DNA of 64,000 bases from Flavobacteriales bacterium. Lineage in GTDB: Bacteria > Bacteroidota > Bacteroidia > Flavobacteriales_C > GCA-002722245. Both the position numbers and the translations under genes were made by a program. The notes below the pieces were generated by a model. The model did not search any database, was not told the DNA's origin, and was given only the letters and a program-made list of their open reading frames with translations. The DNA lies in contig PBLA01000026.1 in NCBI GenBank assembly GCA_002722245.1, positions 1 through 64,000 of the forward strand, written 5' to 3'. Below, one piece after another: positions 32,698-42,634 of this stretch; the first letter of the stretch is position 1; each line of letters begins with the position of its first letter.

Positions 32698-34002
32698 CTA
32701 ATCAAAAGTTATTAAAAATAATCCGTCTCTATCAATTTCTTTAAGCGTCACGGTTTTAATTTCATTAATTAAAGAATCGTTAAATGTTGTTTTCACTTTA
32801 ATATAATTTTCCGTGAACCCATACATAACATCATTGTTATTTTCAGCTTCAAACAAAACAGGGAAAGTTTTACCTAAATTTTCTTCGTAAAAGGCACGCT
32901 TTTTCTTTGCTGACAGTATTCTTAATTTTTTACTACGATCATCTCTGGTCTTTTTATCTACTGCATTTTCAAGATGAGGGGCAACAGTATTATCTCTTTC
33001 TGAATAGGTAAAAACATGAAAATAAGACACGTCTAATTCATTCAGGTAGTTGTAAGTTTCCAAAAAACGCTCTTCCGTTTCACCCGGGAATCCAACAATA
33101 ACATCAACTCCAATAGCGCAATGTGGCATCAACCCCTTAATTTTTTGAACTCTTGAAGTGTACACATCACGTTTATACCTTCTTCTCATAGCTTTTAGCA
33201 ATTCAGGTGACCCTGACTGAAGAGGAATGTGAAAATGTGGAACAAACTTTTTTCCGTGAGCAACGGTTTCAATAATTTCATCCGTTAAAAGATTAGGTTC
33301 AATCGAAGAAATTCGAAATCGTTCAATTCCATCAAGCAAATCAAGTTGCTTCACTAAACCATGGAATGATTCATTATTATTTTTTCCAAAATCACCAAGG
33401 TTAACCCCTGTTAAAACAATCTCTTTTGCAGAAGTTTGAGCAACACGTTTAGCAACATCAATTGTTTCTGAAATGGTATTGCTTCTACTTTTTCCTCTAG
33501 CCAATGGAATAGTGCAAAATGAACATGAATAATCACAACCATCTTGTACTTTCAAAAACGTACGAGTACGATCCCCAATTGAGTAAGAAGGGAAAAATTC
33601 GTTAACCTCATTAATATCACCATCCATAACAACAGCCTCTAAAGATTGATCTTGTTCAAGTTGTTCCACATGTTCTAAAATGTTGAACTTCTCGTTTGCG
33701 CCAAGAACAAGATTAACACCCTCAATGGTAGATATTTCTTTAGGCTTTAATTGAGCATAACATCCAATAACAGCAACATAGGCATTTGGGTTTATTTTTT
33801 TTGCCCTACGAACAATATTTCTACATTTTTTATCTGCGTTGTCGGTTACTGAGCAAGTGTTAATCACAAAAACATCTGGATTTTCTTCAAAGTCCACACG
33901 CGCAAAACCACCCTTTTCGAAATTTTGTGCAATTCCAGAGGTTTCTGAAAAATTAAGTTTACACCCGAGTGTGTAAAAAGCAACTTTTTTGTACTGATTC
34001 AT
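32698..34002 (-). CDS. mtaB: tRNA t6A37 methylthiotransferase
   Basis: A 434-residue radical-SAM methylthiotransferase. The N-terminal MTTase domain has three Cys ligands (GCKLNFSE, NTCSVTDNADKKC, GCYAQL), the radical SAM cluster motif is CDYSCSFC, and HIPLQSGS and GFPGETEE are typical MiaB-family blocks; a C-terminal TRAM-like domain ends the protein. It converts t6A37 to ms2t6A in tRNAs reading ANN codons. The start TLGCKLNFSETS is characteristic of MtaB rather than MiaB or RimO. It is monocistronic and convergent with the LuxR-type gene. Confidence 0.95.
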   Translation of the reverse strand: MNQYKKVAFYTLGCKLNFSETSGIAQNFEKGGFARVDFEENPDVFVINTCSVTDNADKKCRNIVRRAKKINPNAYVAVIGCYAQLKPKEISTIEGVNLVLGANEKFNILEHVEQLEQDQSLEAVVMDGDINEVNEFFPSYSIGDRTRTFLKVQDGCDYSCSFCTIPLARGKSRSNTISETIDVAKRVAQTSAKEIVLTGVNLGDFGKNNNESFHGLVKQLDLLDGIERFRISSIEPNLLTDEIIETVAHGKKFVPHFHIPLQSGSPELLKAMRRRYKRDVYTSRVQKIKGLMPHCAIGVDVIVGFPGETEERFLETYNYLNELDVSYFHVFTYSERDNTVAPHLENAVDKKTRDDRSKKLRILSAKKKRAFYEENLGKTFPVLFEAENNNDVMYGFTENYIKVKTTFNDSLINEIKTVTLKEIDRDGLFLITFD

Positions 34003-34009
34003 TCAGTTG

Positions 34010-34037
34010 CAAAATTAGGCATTTGTTTTGAGTCAAA
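34010..34037 (-). promoter_or_regulatory. Predicted promoter of mtaB
   Basis: On the minus strand TTTG ending at 34034 and TAATTTTGC from 34017, 16 bp apart. The predicted +1 (about 34005) lies 3 bases before the ATG, a nearly leaderless mRNA. Confidence 0.45.
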
Positions 34038-34178
34038 AACAATGAAGACTATTTATGCCACTAATTCTTCCATGATAAAGCAACAAAATAGAACAACATT
34101 GAAAGAATAAAACAACTAAAAGTTATAAAAAAATGATAAAGTTTAGGTGTAAAACGATTTTAGGGAAGGAAAAAGCGT

Positions 34179-34186
34179 TATTTTTG
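34179..34186 (+). promoter_or_regulatory. Predicted -7 box of the transketolase operon
   Basis: TATTTTTG, with predicted +1 near 34191 and a leader of about 22 bases. No clear -33 box. Confidence 0.4.
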
Positions 34187-34212
34187 AAGCAATTATTTTT
34201 ACAAAAAGAACA

Positions 34213-35058
34213 ATGGCCGATATCCAAAAATTACAGGCAATTACATCTCAAGTTAGAAGAGACATTATTAGAATGGTTAATGCAGTAAATTCTGGTCATC
34301 CAGGAGGATCCTTGGGCTGTGCTGAATTATTTGTCGCTCTTTATAATGAAGTAATGGATTACGATCCTGCTAATTTTAAGATGGATGGAAAAAATGAAGA
34401 TATGTTCTTTTTATCTCAAGGTCATATTTCACCTGTTTGGTATAGTGTTTTGGCACATTCAGGACATTTTCCTCCGAATGAGTTAGCTACATTTAGGAAA
34501 TTGAATTCTCGATTACAAGGTCACCCAACTACACATGAAGGATTACCTGGCATAAGAATTGCATCTGGCTCGTTAGGTCAAGGGTTGTCTGTTGCTATTG
34601 GTGCTGCACAAGCCAAAAAATTAAACGATGATCACAAAACGGTATATTGTTTAATGGGAGATGGCGAACAACAAGAAGGTCAAGTTTGGGAGGCTTTGAT
34701 GTACGCGCCTCACAATAAAATTGACAACTTGATCGCTATTGTAGATTATAACAACGCTCAAATTGATGGAGCAGTTGATGATGTTCTTTCGCTTGGAAAC
34801 CTAAAAAGTAAATATGAATCCTTTGGTTGGGATGTGTTAGAAATGAACGGTAACGATTTTGAAGAAGTTCTTGCCGTATTAGCTCAAGCTAAATCAGCTT
34901 TAGGAAATCAGAAGCCAATCATGATTATAATGACCACAATTATGGGGAATGGTGTTGATTTTATGATGGGAACAAATGGTTGGCACGGTAAAGCTCCAAG
35001 CGACGAACAAACAACTGTTGCGTTAGCACAGAATCCAGAAACATTGGGCGACTATTAA
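34213..35058 (+). CDS. Transketolase, N-terminal (thiamine diphosphate-binding) subunit
   Basis: A 281-residue protein equal to the first part of a full-length transketolase. SGHPGGSLGCAEL, GSLGQGLSVAIGAAQ and the ThDP/Mg motif MGDGEQQEGQVWEALMYAPHNKIDNLIAIVDYNNAQIDG are clear. It pairs with the C-terminal subunit encoded at 36463 to move two-carbon units in the pentose phosphate pathway. Split transketolases are known in Bacteroidota, but the two genes are normally next to each other; here a VWA protein gene is between them, starting 7 bases after this stop. Confidence 0.95.
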   Translation: MADIQKLQAITSQVRRDIIRMVNAVNSGHPGGSLGCAELFVALYNEVMDYDPANFKMDGKNEDMFFLSQGHISPVWYSVLAHSGHFPPNELATFRKLNSRLQGHPTTHEGLPGIRIASGSLGQGLSVAIGAAQAKKLNDDHKTVYCLMGDGEQQEGQVWEALMYAPHNKIDNLIAIVDYNNAQIDGAVDDVLSLGNLKSKYESFGWDVLEMNGNDFEEVLAVLAQAKSALGNQKPIMIIMTTIMGNGVDFMMGTNGWHGKAPSDEQTTVALAQNPETLGDY

Positions 35059-35065
35059 AAAGCGC

Positions 35066-36424
35066 ATGTTTAAGTTTCTTCTCTTTTTATTACTTTTTAT
35101 GTTTTCATTGAGCAATTTTGCTCAAAAAGAAACGGAAACAACAAGAATTTTGTTCATTTTCGATGCCTCTAAATCCATGTTTGGACACTTTGGAGGAAAA
35201 CCAAAAATTGATATTGCTCAACGCCTGTTAAGTGAAGCTGTTGATAGTTTGAAAAACATGCCAAACGTAGAGCTTGCTTTAAGAGTTTATGGAAATAGAA
35301 GCCCCATAACACCTGGAAATCAGGATTGTGAAGATACTCATCTAGAAGTTCCTTTTGGTCCAGAAAACGTACCTCAAATTAAAACGGTATTAAAAACAAC
35401 TTATCCAAAAGGAACCACACCTATAGCTCGCTCTTTAGAGGCCACAATTAATGATTTTACACCGTGTTCGAATTGCAGAAATGTGGTTGTTTTGATAACT
35501 GATGGAATTGAAGCGTGTGATGGAGACCCATGTGCTATAGCTCGTGCAATGCGAAAAAACAAAATTTTTCTAAAGCCTTTTGTTATTGGTTTAGGAGTTT
35601 TAGAGGAATATAAGAAGCATTTTTATTGTATTGGTAATTTTTATGATGCTAAAGATGAAAACTCTTTTAAAACTGTTCTTGGACTTGTACTTGAGGAAGC
35701 GTTGAATTCTACATCTGTCCAAGTAGATTTACTAAATGTAGATGGTGAATCAAAAGAAACAAATGTGAATATGACCCTCTATGAAGCGCATACAGGAAAA
35801 GTGAAATATAATTTTTATCATACGATGAATTACAAGGGTATTCCTGATACCTTATCTATCGACCCATCCATTAAGTATAATATTCAAGTTCATACTCTTC
35901 CAGAGGTTTGGAAGGAGAATGTAGAACTCATAGCAGGACAACATAATATAATACCGATTGAGACTCCTCAAGGGAGTATCGAGTTGAAACTTTCCGAGGG
36001 AAGGATGCGCGAATTAAAGTTTATGGTACGTGAGGAAGGGGAGTGTGAAGTAGTAAACGTCCAGAGTTTTAAGGACAAAGTGAACTATATTGTTGGAACG
36101 TATGATGTGGAAATACTAACCTTACCAAGGATAAAAATGACAGTGGATGTGGAGCAAAGTAAAAACGTTCTTCTTCAAATTCCCGCTCCTGGTATAGTTA
36201 GTTTTAAAAATCCTGGAAAAGGATTTGGAAGTATTTATCAAAAGGTAGAGGGTAAAATGAACTTGTTGTATTCCTTTCTTCCAGACGCAGTAACCAAAAC
36301 AGTAGAATTACAACCTGGTAAATACCTATATGTATTCCGAGGTGAAAACCGCCAGAGAGCTTTTTATACTGTTGAAAAAGATTTCACAATTATCTCGGGA
36401 AAATCAACTATTGTCCAATTATAA
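35066..36424 (+). CDS. Secreted VWA-domain protein inside the transketolase operon
   Basis: A 452-residue protein with a signal peptide (MFKFLLFLLLFMFSLSNFAQ). Residues 27-215 form a von Willebrand A domain with an intact MIDAS: FDASKSMFG (DxSxS), GTTPIARSL (Thr) and LITDGIEACDGDPC (Asp). The remaining 230 residues look like two or three beta-sandwich modules (VDLLNVDGESKETNVNMTLYEAHTGKV and similar). VWA domains bind partners through a metal ion. Several Cys pairs fit an oxidised extracytoplasmic location. It starts 7 bases after the first transketolase gene and ends 38 bases before the second, so co-transcription is likely, but no metabolic role is known. Confidence 0.88.
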   Translation: MFKFLLFLLLFMFSLSNFAQKETETTRILFIFDASKSMFGHFGGKPKIDIAQRLLSEAVDSLKNMPNVELALRVYGNRSPITPGNQDCEDTHLEVPFGPENVPQIKTVLKTTYPKGTTPIARSLEATINDFTPCSNCRNVVVLITDGIEACDGDPCAIARAMRKNKIFLKPFVIGLGVLEEYKKHFYCIGNFYDAKDENSFKTVLGLVLEEALNSTSVQVDLLNVDGESKETNVNMTLYEAHTGKVKYNFYHTMNYKGIPDTLSIDPSIKYNIQVHTLPEVWKENVELIAGQHNIIPIETPQGSIELKLSEGRMRELKFMVREEGECEVVNVQSFKDKVNYIVGTYDVEILTLPRIKMTVDVEQSKNVLLQIPAPGIVSFKNPGKGFGSIYQKVEGKMNLLYSFLPDAVTKTVELQPGKYLYVFRGENRQRAFYTVEKDFTIISGKSTIVQL

Positions 36425-36462
36425 AAGGTATTTTTGTTACATAATTTAAGCATTTAAAACTC

Positions 36463-37416
36463 ATGAAAACGTTTGAAATTACTGGAAAAAAAGACACACG
36501 TTCTGGATTTGGAGCTGGACTTTTAGAAGCAGGAAAAAACGATGAAAATGTCGTGGCATTATGTGCCGATTTAGTTGGTTCGTTGAAAATGCAAGATTTC
36601 ATCAATGAATTTCCTGATCGCTTTTTTCAAACGGGTATTGCTGAGGCGAATATGATAGGGATGTCAGCAGGTCTTACGATAGGTGGTAAGGTGCCTTTTG
36701 CTGGGACTTTTGCCAATTTCGCTACAGGAAGAGTTTATGATCAAATTAGACAAACTGTTGCCTATTCAGGTAAAAATGTTAAAATAGCGGCCTCTCATGC
36801 TGGATTAACCCTTGGTGAGGATGGCGCTACGCATCAGATTTTGGAAGACATTGGGTTAATGAAAATGTTACCGGGTATGGTAGTGATAAACCCCTGTGAT
36901 TACAATCAAACCAAAGCAGCAACTATTGCGGTTGCAAAACATAAAGGCCCTGTATATTTGCGATTTGGACGTCCGTCTGTGCCAATTTTCACTCCAGAGA
37001 ATCAGGAATTCGAAATTGGAAAAGCAATTCATTTAAATGAGGGGACAGATGTGACTATTGTTGCAACAGGTCATTTGGTTTGGAAAGCGATTGAAGCTGG
37101 TCACGAATTAGCAAAAGAAGGTATCTCGGTAGATTTAATTAATATCCATACTATCAAACCATTAGATTCTGAGGCGATACTTAAATCTGTAGCGAAAACA
37201 GGTGCAATAGTTACCTGTGAGGAACATAATATTCATGGCGGGTTGGGAGAGAGTGTTGCTCAAGTTTTGGCTACCAATAATCCAACTCCTCAAGAATTTG
37301 TTGCGGTTAAAGATAGTTTTGGTGAATCCGGTACTCCAGATCAACTTATGGATAAGTATGGGTTAGGAACAGTTGATGTAGTGAACGCAGTTAAGAAAGT
37401 TATTGCTAGAAAGTAG
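36463..37416 (+). CDS. Transketolase, C-terminal (pyrimidine-binding) subunit
   Basis: A 317-residue protein equal to the second part of transketolase. [33 protein letters not shown] holds the catalytic Glu that activates thiamine diphosphate; [24 protein letters not shown] and [11 protein letters not shown] are family blocks. The C-terminal transketolase domain ends with [16 protein letters not shown]. It assembles with the N-subunit at 34213. The 38-base gap after the VWA gene has no clear promoter or terminator. Confidence 0.95.
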   Translation: MKTFEITGKKDTRSGFGAGLLEAGKNDENVVALCADLVGSLKMQDFINEFPDRFFQTGIAEANMIGMSAGLTIGGKVPFAGTFANFATGRVYDQIRQTVAYSGKNVKIAASHAGLTLGEDGATHQILEDIGLMKMLPGMVVINPCDYNQTKAATIAVAKHKGPVYLRFGRPSVPIFTPENQEFEIGKAIHLNEGTDVTIVATGHLVWKAIEAGHELAKEGISVDLINIHTIKPLDSEAILKSVAKTGAIVTCEEHNIHGGLGESVAQVLATNNPTPQEFVAVKDSFGESGTPDQLMDKYGLGTVDVVNAVKKVIARK

Positions 37417-37477
37417 TCGGGTTTATTTGCTTGTTTACTTCTTTAAGTAGTAATAAGTATGATGCACAAAAGGAACA

Positions 37478-38662
37478 TTATTCAATCGCAATGTACCAAG
37501 GGATTTTAAAAAAACCCTCATAAACACATACATGAATGTTTTGATTCGGCGAGGTAATTTCGAATAAAATTTTATTCACATTGATATTATTATTGTCTTG
37601 AAAAGGGCCCCAGGGTGATAACTTAAACTTGTATGTAGTAAGTTTTGTGCCTTGGTCTTTTCTTTTACTAAGCACTTTTGCTTCATAAACTTTAGGAGGA
37701 GAATTATCCAAAGTGCAATTAATTGTTTTTATGGTTCCTATCCCGTGAACGAAAAAGAACAAGCCTATATATAGAACAACAATTAAATCTTTCTTTGCTT
37801 TGAGCTCAAGGTTACGAGTAATCATTAATATAATTGATGTTAAAATTCCACTATATATGAATGCGATTAAATAAATCTCATTTGAGTAGAGTAAATCATA
37901 ATCAAAATATGATCGTAAACAGATTGCAGCACAGCAGTATGCTAAACCGTTAAAAACAGAAGGGAATGCACTTTGGTCATCTCTGTCATGTATTTTTAAA
38001 AGTCCTCTAAAATATACAATACATGCTATAATTAATATTGGTATCAAAATGCATATCCAAGTCACTAAATTGTAGAGGAGAGGATTGAAAATATACCAGG
38101 CTGCAATTAATCCAGATCCCCAATTTAAAATTTTAGCAGTTTTTTTAGCAGAATTTAAGCGTAACTCACGCTCAGCTTCTGTTTTTCCAAATTTATGATT
38201 TGAAACAATATCCCCCTCTTCAAGTTCAATAGCTAGATCATTAAGATTTGCAAAGTTTGATATTAGAAATTCACCTAATTCCTTTCTTTTTTCAATAGAG
38301 GACTTTATAATTACTCGTTTTTTACTTTCGTCTTTGGGAATGATAATTGTTTGTAATTCAGAAACGAAGAAACCTTTTATATCATCAAAATCCAGTGAAC
38401 GATTAATTAAGGTAGATCGTTGGATAATTTTATCTTCGGTTAGTATAATTTTCCCTTTAAAAACATCCATTATATTTATTAAACTGTAACCAATCATGAA
38501 TAAAGAGACTGGACCAATCATTAAAATGATGTAAAATTTGGAATCCTCAATAAAAAATGGCCATGCGAACAGGAAAAGGATACAAATTGCAACGAATGGA
38601 GCGAAAATTATGGTAATAATTCTCCAAAATTTACTTATTCTATATTCTTTCGTGTTGTTCAA
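37478..38662 (-). CDS. Multi-pass membrane protein with PH-like domain, function unknown
   Basis: A 394-residue protein. Two helices near the N-terminus (IITIIFAPFVAICILFLFAWPFF and FYIILMIGPVSLFMIGYSLI) are followed by a soluble segment GKIILTEDKIIQRSTLINRSLDFDDIKGF typical of bacterial PH-like domains of membrane proteins. Four to five more helices follow, and the C-terminus (NIHVCVYEGFFKIPWYIAIE) is probably extracytoplasmic. The frame starts with TTG 38662; no ATG is available before the first helix. It is monocistronic between the transketolase and carboxylase units. No function can be assigned. Confidence 0.72.
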   Translation of the reverse strand: MNNTKEYRISKFWRIITIIFAPFVAICILFLFAWPFFIEDSKFYIILMIGPVSLFMIGYSLINIMDVFKGKIILTEDKIIQRSTLINRSLDFDDIKGFFVSELQTIIIPKDESKKRVIIKSSIEKRKELGEFLISNFANLNDLAIELEEGDIVSNHKFGKTEAERELRLNSAKKTAKILNWGSGLIAAWYIFNPLLYNLVTWICILIPILIIACIVYFRGLLKIHDRDDQSAFPSVFNGLAYCCAAICLRSYFDYDLLYSNEIYLIAFIYSGILTSIILMITRNLELKAKKDLIVVLYIGLFFFVHGIGTIKTINCTLDNSPPKVYEAKVLSKRKDQGTKLTTYKFKLSPWGPFQDNNNINVNKILFEITSPNQNIHVCVYEGFFKIPWYIAIE

Positions 38663-38780
38663 ATAAGATGATTATTAAAAATATTTTTATGAAATCATTG
38701 ATATTAAATCAGATTAATCAAAATCAAACCATGATATGGTTAGTAAATAAATTATTTGAACATTGAAGATAGTATATGAA

Positions 38781-40409
38781 TCACGTTTGAATAACACCTG
38801 GATTAAATCCTTTTTCAATGGGAGCATGGTTAGCAGCTTCAATTCCCATTGAAATAACTTTTCTTGTCTCAATAGGGTCAATTATAGCATCCACCCATAA
38901 ACGTGCAGCTGCATATTCAGGTGTTGTTTGCTCGTCATACTTAGCAGTGATTTTTGCTAACATTTCTTGTTGTTCTTCTTTAGAAACCTTTTCTCCTTTC
39001 GCTTTTTTAGCTCCTACTTGAATTTGAAGTAAAACTTTTGCTGCTTGCGAACCTCCCATAACTGCAATTTTTGCAGTTGGCCATGCCACTATTAAGCGTG
39101 GGTCAAATGCTTTTCCGCACATGGCATAATTTCCAGCCCCGTAGGAATTGCCAATCACCACACTGAATTTAGGGACAACACTATTACTCATGGCATTTAC
39201 CATTTTTGCTCCATCTTTAATAATACCTGCATGCTCTGATCTTGAACCAACCATAAAACCTGTAACATCATGGAAGAATACCAATGGAATCTTTTTTTGA
39301 TTGCAACTCATAATGAATCGAGCAGCCTTGTCGGCAGAATCATTATAAATCACACCTCCAAAATGCATCTCGCCCTTCTTGGTTTTGACTACTTTGCGTT
39401 GGTTCATAACAATCCCAACACTCCAGCCATCAATTCTGGCATATCCACAAATGATAGATTTACCAAATCCAGCTTTATACTCAGTGAATTTTGAGTCATC
39501 AATTAAACGTTTGAGAATATCTTTTGAATCATATGGTTTTGCCCGATCAAAAGGAAGTAATCCATATATTTCTTTGGATTCATATTTAGGCTCAACAGGA
39601 GCAACTCTGGAAAAACCTGCCGTTTGTGGTTCTCCGAATTTTTCTACAAGCTCCCGAATTGTGGAAAGGCATTCATCATCCGTTTCACATTCATAATCAG
39701 TTACACCAGATATTTCGCAATGTGTAACAGATCCACCTAATGTCTCATTATCTATTTCTTCACCAATAGCAGCTTTAACCAAATAGGACCCTGCGAGAAA
39801 AATCGTACCTGTTTTTTTAACAATAAGCGCCTCGTCACTCATTATAGGAAGGTAAGCACCTCCTGCAACACAGCTTCCCATAACAGCCGCAATTTGGGGG
39901 ATTCCCATTGAACTCATAATAGCATTGTTCCTAAAGATTCTTCCAAAATGCTCTTTATCAGGGAAAATTTCATCCTGCAGCGGAAGATAAACTCCTGCAG
40001 AGTCTACCAAATAAATGATTGGGATTTTATTTTCTATCGCAATCTCCTGTGCTCTTAGGTTCTTTTTACCCGTAATTGGAAACCATGCGCCCGCTTTAAC
40101 GGTGGCGTCATTTGCAACAACAATTACCTGCCTGTTTGTTATGTATCCAATCATTACTACTACACCGCCACTTGGACAACCTTTATGTTCTTGATACATA
40201 TTATATCCTGCAAATGCACCAATTTCTTGTTTAGGTTTGTTAGGATCAAGTAATTGCTCAATACGCTCTCGTGCTGTTAACTTACCTTTTGAATGATGTT
40301 TTTCAATCTTTTTTGCACCACCACCTTGCTGGATTTCATGAAGTTTTCTGTTTAGGTCAGAAACCAACATTTTCATTTTGTCTTCGTTTTTATTGAATTC
40401 TAAATCCAT
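38781..40409 (-). CDS. Acyl-CoA carboxylase, carboxyltransferase (beta) subunit
   Basis: A 542-residue carboxyltransferase. It carries the acetyl-/propionyl-CoA carboxylase CT halves: KGKLTARERIEQLLD, GASGVVVMIGYI-like segments, SAGVYLPLQDEIFPDKEHFGR and, in the second half, GYARIDGWSVGIV, FFHDVTGFMVGS and GNSYGAGNYAMCGKAFDPRL. This group in Flavobacteriia is usually annotated as methylcrotonyl-CoA carboxylase beta (leucine breakdown), but propionyl-CoA cannot be excluded. The biotin carboxylase subunit is not in the window. The ORF-track start at 40469 overlaps recR and adds 20 atypical residues; MDLEFNKNEDKMK at 40409 is the family start. Confidence 0.92.
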   Translation of the reverse strand: MDLEFNKNEDKMKMLVSDLNRKLHEIQQGGGAKKIEKHHSKGKLTARERIEQLLDPNKPKQEIGAFAGYNMYQEHKGCPSGGVVVMIGYITNRQVIVVANDATVKAGAWFPITGKKNLRAQEIAIENKIPIIYLVDSAGVYLPLQDEIFPDKEHFGRIFRNNAIMSSMGIPQIAAVMGSCVAGGAYLPIMSDEALIVKKTGTIFLAGSYLVKAAIGEEIDNETLGGSVTHCEISGVTDYECETDDECLSTIRELVEKFGEPQTAGFSRVAPVEPKYESKEIYGLLPFDRAKPYDSKDILKRLIDDSKFTEYKAGFGKSIICGYARIDGWSVGIVMNQRKVVKTKKGEMHFGGVIYNDSADKAARFIMSCNQKKIPLVFFHDVTGFMVGSRSEHAGIIKDGAKMVNAMSNSVVPKFSVVIGNSYGAGNYAMCGKAFDPRLIVAWPTAKIAVMGGSQAAKVLLQIQVGAKKAKGEKVSKEEQQEMLAKITAKYDEQTTPEYAAARLWVDAIIDPIETRKVISMGIEAANHAPIEKGFNPGVIQT

Positions 40410-40458
40410 TGGTTGTGGTTTTGTATTTGTATGGATATTATGGTCTTTAGGTTTCGTA

Positions 40459-41073
40459 TTATATTTCATAAGGGACTCTGTTTAATATACTTTTGGCGAG
40501 CGTGATTTCATCGGTATACTCAATTTGCTCTCCAAATGATATTCCTCGTGCAATTGTGGTAATCTTTACAGGTAAATCTTTCAGTTTTTTGTAAAGAAAA
40601 AAGTTCGTTGTATCACCTTCCATTGTTATTCTTAAGGCCAAAAGCACTTCTTTAATTTCTGGGGTTTCTTTAATTCGATTCACTAAAGACTCTATATTTA
40701 AATCGCTGGGTCCAATTCCATCCATTGGTGAAATCACACCACCTAAAACATGATATTTTCCATTAAATTGATGCGTGTTTTCAATGGCTAAAACATCACG
40801 AATATCCTCAACTACACAAATAAATTCATTACTTCGTGAAGAAGAGGAACATATACTGCATATCGGTTCATCAGTTAAATTATGACATATTTCGCATTCT
40901 GAAATTTTATTTTTCAGTTCAGAAAGTGTTTTTCCAAAACCTTCCAAAAAATCCTCATCTTGCTTAATGAGTTGTAGCGCATACCGTTGAGCTGTTTTTT
41001 TTCCTACACCAGGAAGAGCATTAAAATAATCGGCTAATTCGTTTATGAATTTTAATGATTTAGAATTATCCAT
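40459..41073 (-). CDS. recR: Recombination mediator protein RecR
   Basis: A 204-residue RecR. The helix-hairpin-helix is LPGVGKKTAQRYALQL, the zinc finger CEICHNLTDEPICSIC, and the Toprim domain begins ICVVEDIRDVLAIENT with GVISPMDGIGPSDL. It works with RecO/RecF in loading RecA at gaps. Its ATG overlaps the maf stop by one base, so it is co-translated with maf in the kdsC-ubiA-maf-recR operon. Confidence 0.97.
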   Translation of the reverse strand: MDNSKSLKFINELADYFNALPGVGKKTAQRYALQLIKQDEDFLEGFGKTLSELKNKISECEICHNLTDEPICSICSSSSRSNEFICVVEDIRDVLAIENTHQFNGKYHVLGGVISPMDGIGPSDLNIESLVNRIKETPEIKEVLLALRITMEGDTTNFFLYKKLKDLPVKITTIARGISFGEQIEYTDEITLAKSILNRVPYEI

Positions 41074-41657
41074 TAAAAGGAGATTATTTTTTCTTTGATG
41101 AATTGGTTGTATAACGCATTAAGAGGGAGGCCCATTATGTTGTAATAACACCCATCAATTTTTCGAATTCTTGATTGTCCAATCCACTCTTGAATTCCAT
41201 ATGCTCCCGCTTTATCTAAAGGTGAAAATGTATCAATATAAAACTTAGCTTCTTGTTCGGATATGGGTTCGAAATATACCTTTGATGTATTACTAAAGGA
41301 AATTCGTTTATTATGAAACAGTAAACAAACGCCAGTAACAACATCATGTGCTTTGTTGCTTAATTTTAAGATCATCTGAAGTGCATCCGATTCATCAGTA
41401 GGTTTGCCAAGGATTTTATTGCTTTCAACCACTACTGTATCAGAGGTTATAACCACAGCGTTTTCATCTATAAAATTTGAAAATGAGTGGCTTTTTAATT
41501 TTGCCAAATACTCTGGAACGTCATAAGGAGACAAATCTAAAGGGTATGTTTCATCAATCTCAAATACTTGTTGGTCAAACTTTACACCAAGTTTAGTAAG
41601 TAACTCTTTGCGTCTTGGTGATGCACTCCCAAGGATAACTTTTTTGTGTTGAATCAT
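41073..41657 (-). CDS. maf: Maf family nucleotide pyrophosphatase
   Basis: A 194-residue Maf/YhdE-type protein: VILGSASPRRKELLTKLGVKF at the start, ITSDTVVVESNKILGKP, the Lys/Asp-containing DALQMILKLSNKAHDVVTGVCL, and DKAGAYGIQEW. Members hydrolyse non-canonical or standard nucleoside triphosphates such as dTTP/UTP to the monophosphate and PPi. It lies 2 bases after ubiA and overlaps recR by one base. Confidence 0.95.
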   Translation of the reverse strand: MIQHKKVILGSASPRRKELLTKLGVKFDQQVFEIDETYPLDLSPYDVPEYLAKLKSHSFSNFIDENAVVITSDTVVVESNKILGKPTDESDALQMILKLSNKAHDVVTGVCLLFHNKRISFSNTSKVYFEPISEQEAKFYIDTFSPLDKAGAYGIQEWIGQSRIRKIDGCYYNIMGLPLNALYNQFIKEKIISF

Positions 41658-41659
41658 CG

Positions 41660-42634
41660 CTAGATACTTAATAGATAAATCAAGGGACTTAAAACCCCAG
41701 CTAACATTATTAATTTACATTTATTGCTATGTGTTTGATAATCGCTATGAGATTCTGCTCTTGAAATTGACCGAATAATTCCAATTAAAAGGAAAATAAA
41801 AATGATAGAGTAAAGCGAGTATGAAGTTCTTCCAATATTCAATAATGGAATCCAAAAATAAAGTGCAAATAGTATGCTCCCTATAAGTACAATACATAGG
41901 ACTTGAATAAGGATTTTAGTCCACTTTTCACCAAGAAGAATAGGGATGGTATTCGCTCCAACTGAAAAATCGCCTTTATAATCCTGCATGTCTTTAATAA
42001 TTTCTCTAATTAAGGAAATAATGAACCCAAAAACACCAAGTCCCAACGAAAAATAGAAAAGTACTTTTAATGGTCCGCCCCAAATACTTTTGTAAGTCAT
42101 TACTAAAACATTCCCATAGGATTCAATATATCCTAAACTTTCAAAAAAGAAATAAGTCATCGGAACAACTGCAGAAGCAAGAGCAACGATTACATTACCA
42201 ATTAGAAAAGTGTTTTTAACATAACTTGAATAAATCCATAAAAGGGCAGCAATCATTACATGGAGAATAGCGAGTCGGTAATTTCCTGCTAAACTTCCGG
42301 TATAAGCGGCAAGTAAAACACCAGAACCATTAAGAAAGATATAAAGGTTATTAGCCGCATTTAACGAGATGGTTTTACCTACAATTACTTTCTTGGGTTT
42401 ATTAATTTCATCTGCTTTTAAATCATGAACATCATTAATTACATACCCCGCTGCTGCTATAATCATTACGGAGAGAGATAAAAGAAGTGTTTCCCATAAG
42501 TTCATCGTAGCATGGCTTTCGGGGAAAAGATGTGTGATAGCCGGTTCAAAAATGGCGTATTTACTACAAAATATTGTTGCTCCAGCAATAAGAAGATTTT
42601 TCCAGCGAAATAGATTAAGAAGACTACTTACCAT
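41660..42634 (-). CDS. UbiA-type prenyltransferase
   Basis: A 324-residue membrane protein with about nine helices and both Asp-rich motifs: NDVHDLKADEINKPKK (NDxxDxxxD) near residue 66 and DMQDYKGDFSVGANTIPILLG (DxxxD) near 200. UbiA enzymes attach polyprenyl chains to an acceptor at the membrane. In Bacteroidota this kdsC/maf-linked homolog is often named geranylgeranylglycerol-phosphate geranylgeranyltransferase; the true acceptor is not evident. It overlaps kdsC by 7 bases, so the two are coupled. Confidence 0.88.
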   Translation of the reverse strand: MVSSLLNLFRWKNLLIAGATIFCSKYAIFEPAITHLFPESHATMNLWETLLLSLSVMIIAAAGYVINDVHDLKADEINKPKKVIVGKTISLNAANNLYIFLNGSGVLLAAYTGSLAGNYRLAILHVMIAALLWIYSSYVKNTFLIGNVIVALASAVVPMTYFFFESLGYIESYGNVLVMTYKSIWGGPLKVLFYFSLGLGVFGFIISLIREIIKDMQDYKGDFSVGANTIPILLGEKWTKILIQVLCIVLIGSILFALYFWIPLLNIGRTSYSLYSIIFIFLLIGIIRSISRAESHSDYQTHSNKCKLIMLAGVLSPLIYLLSI

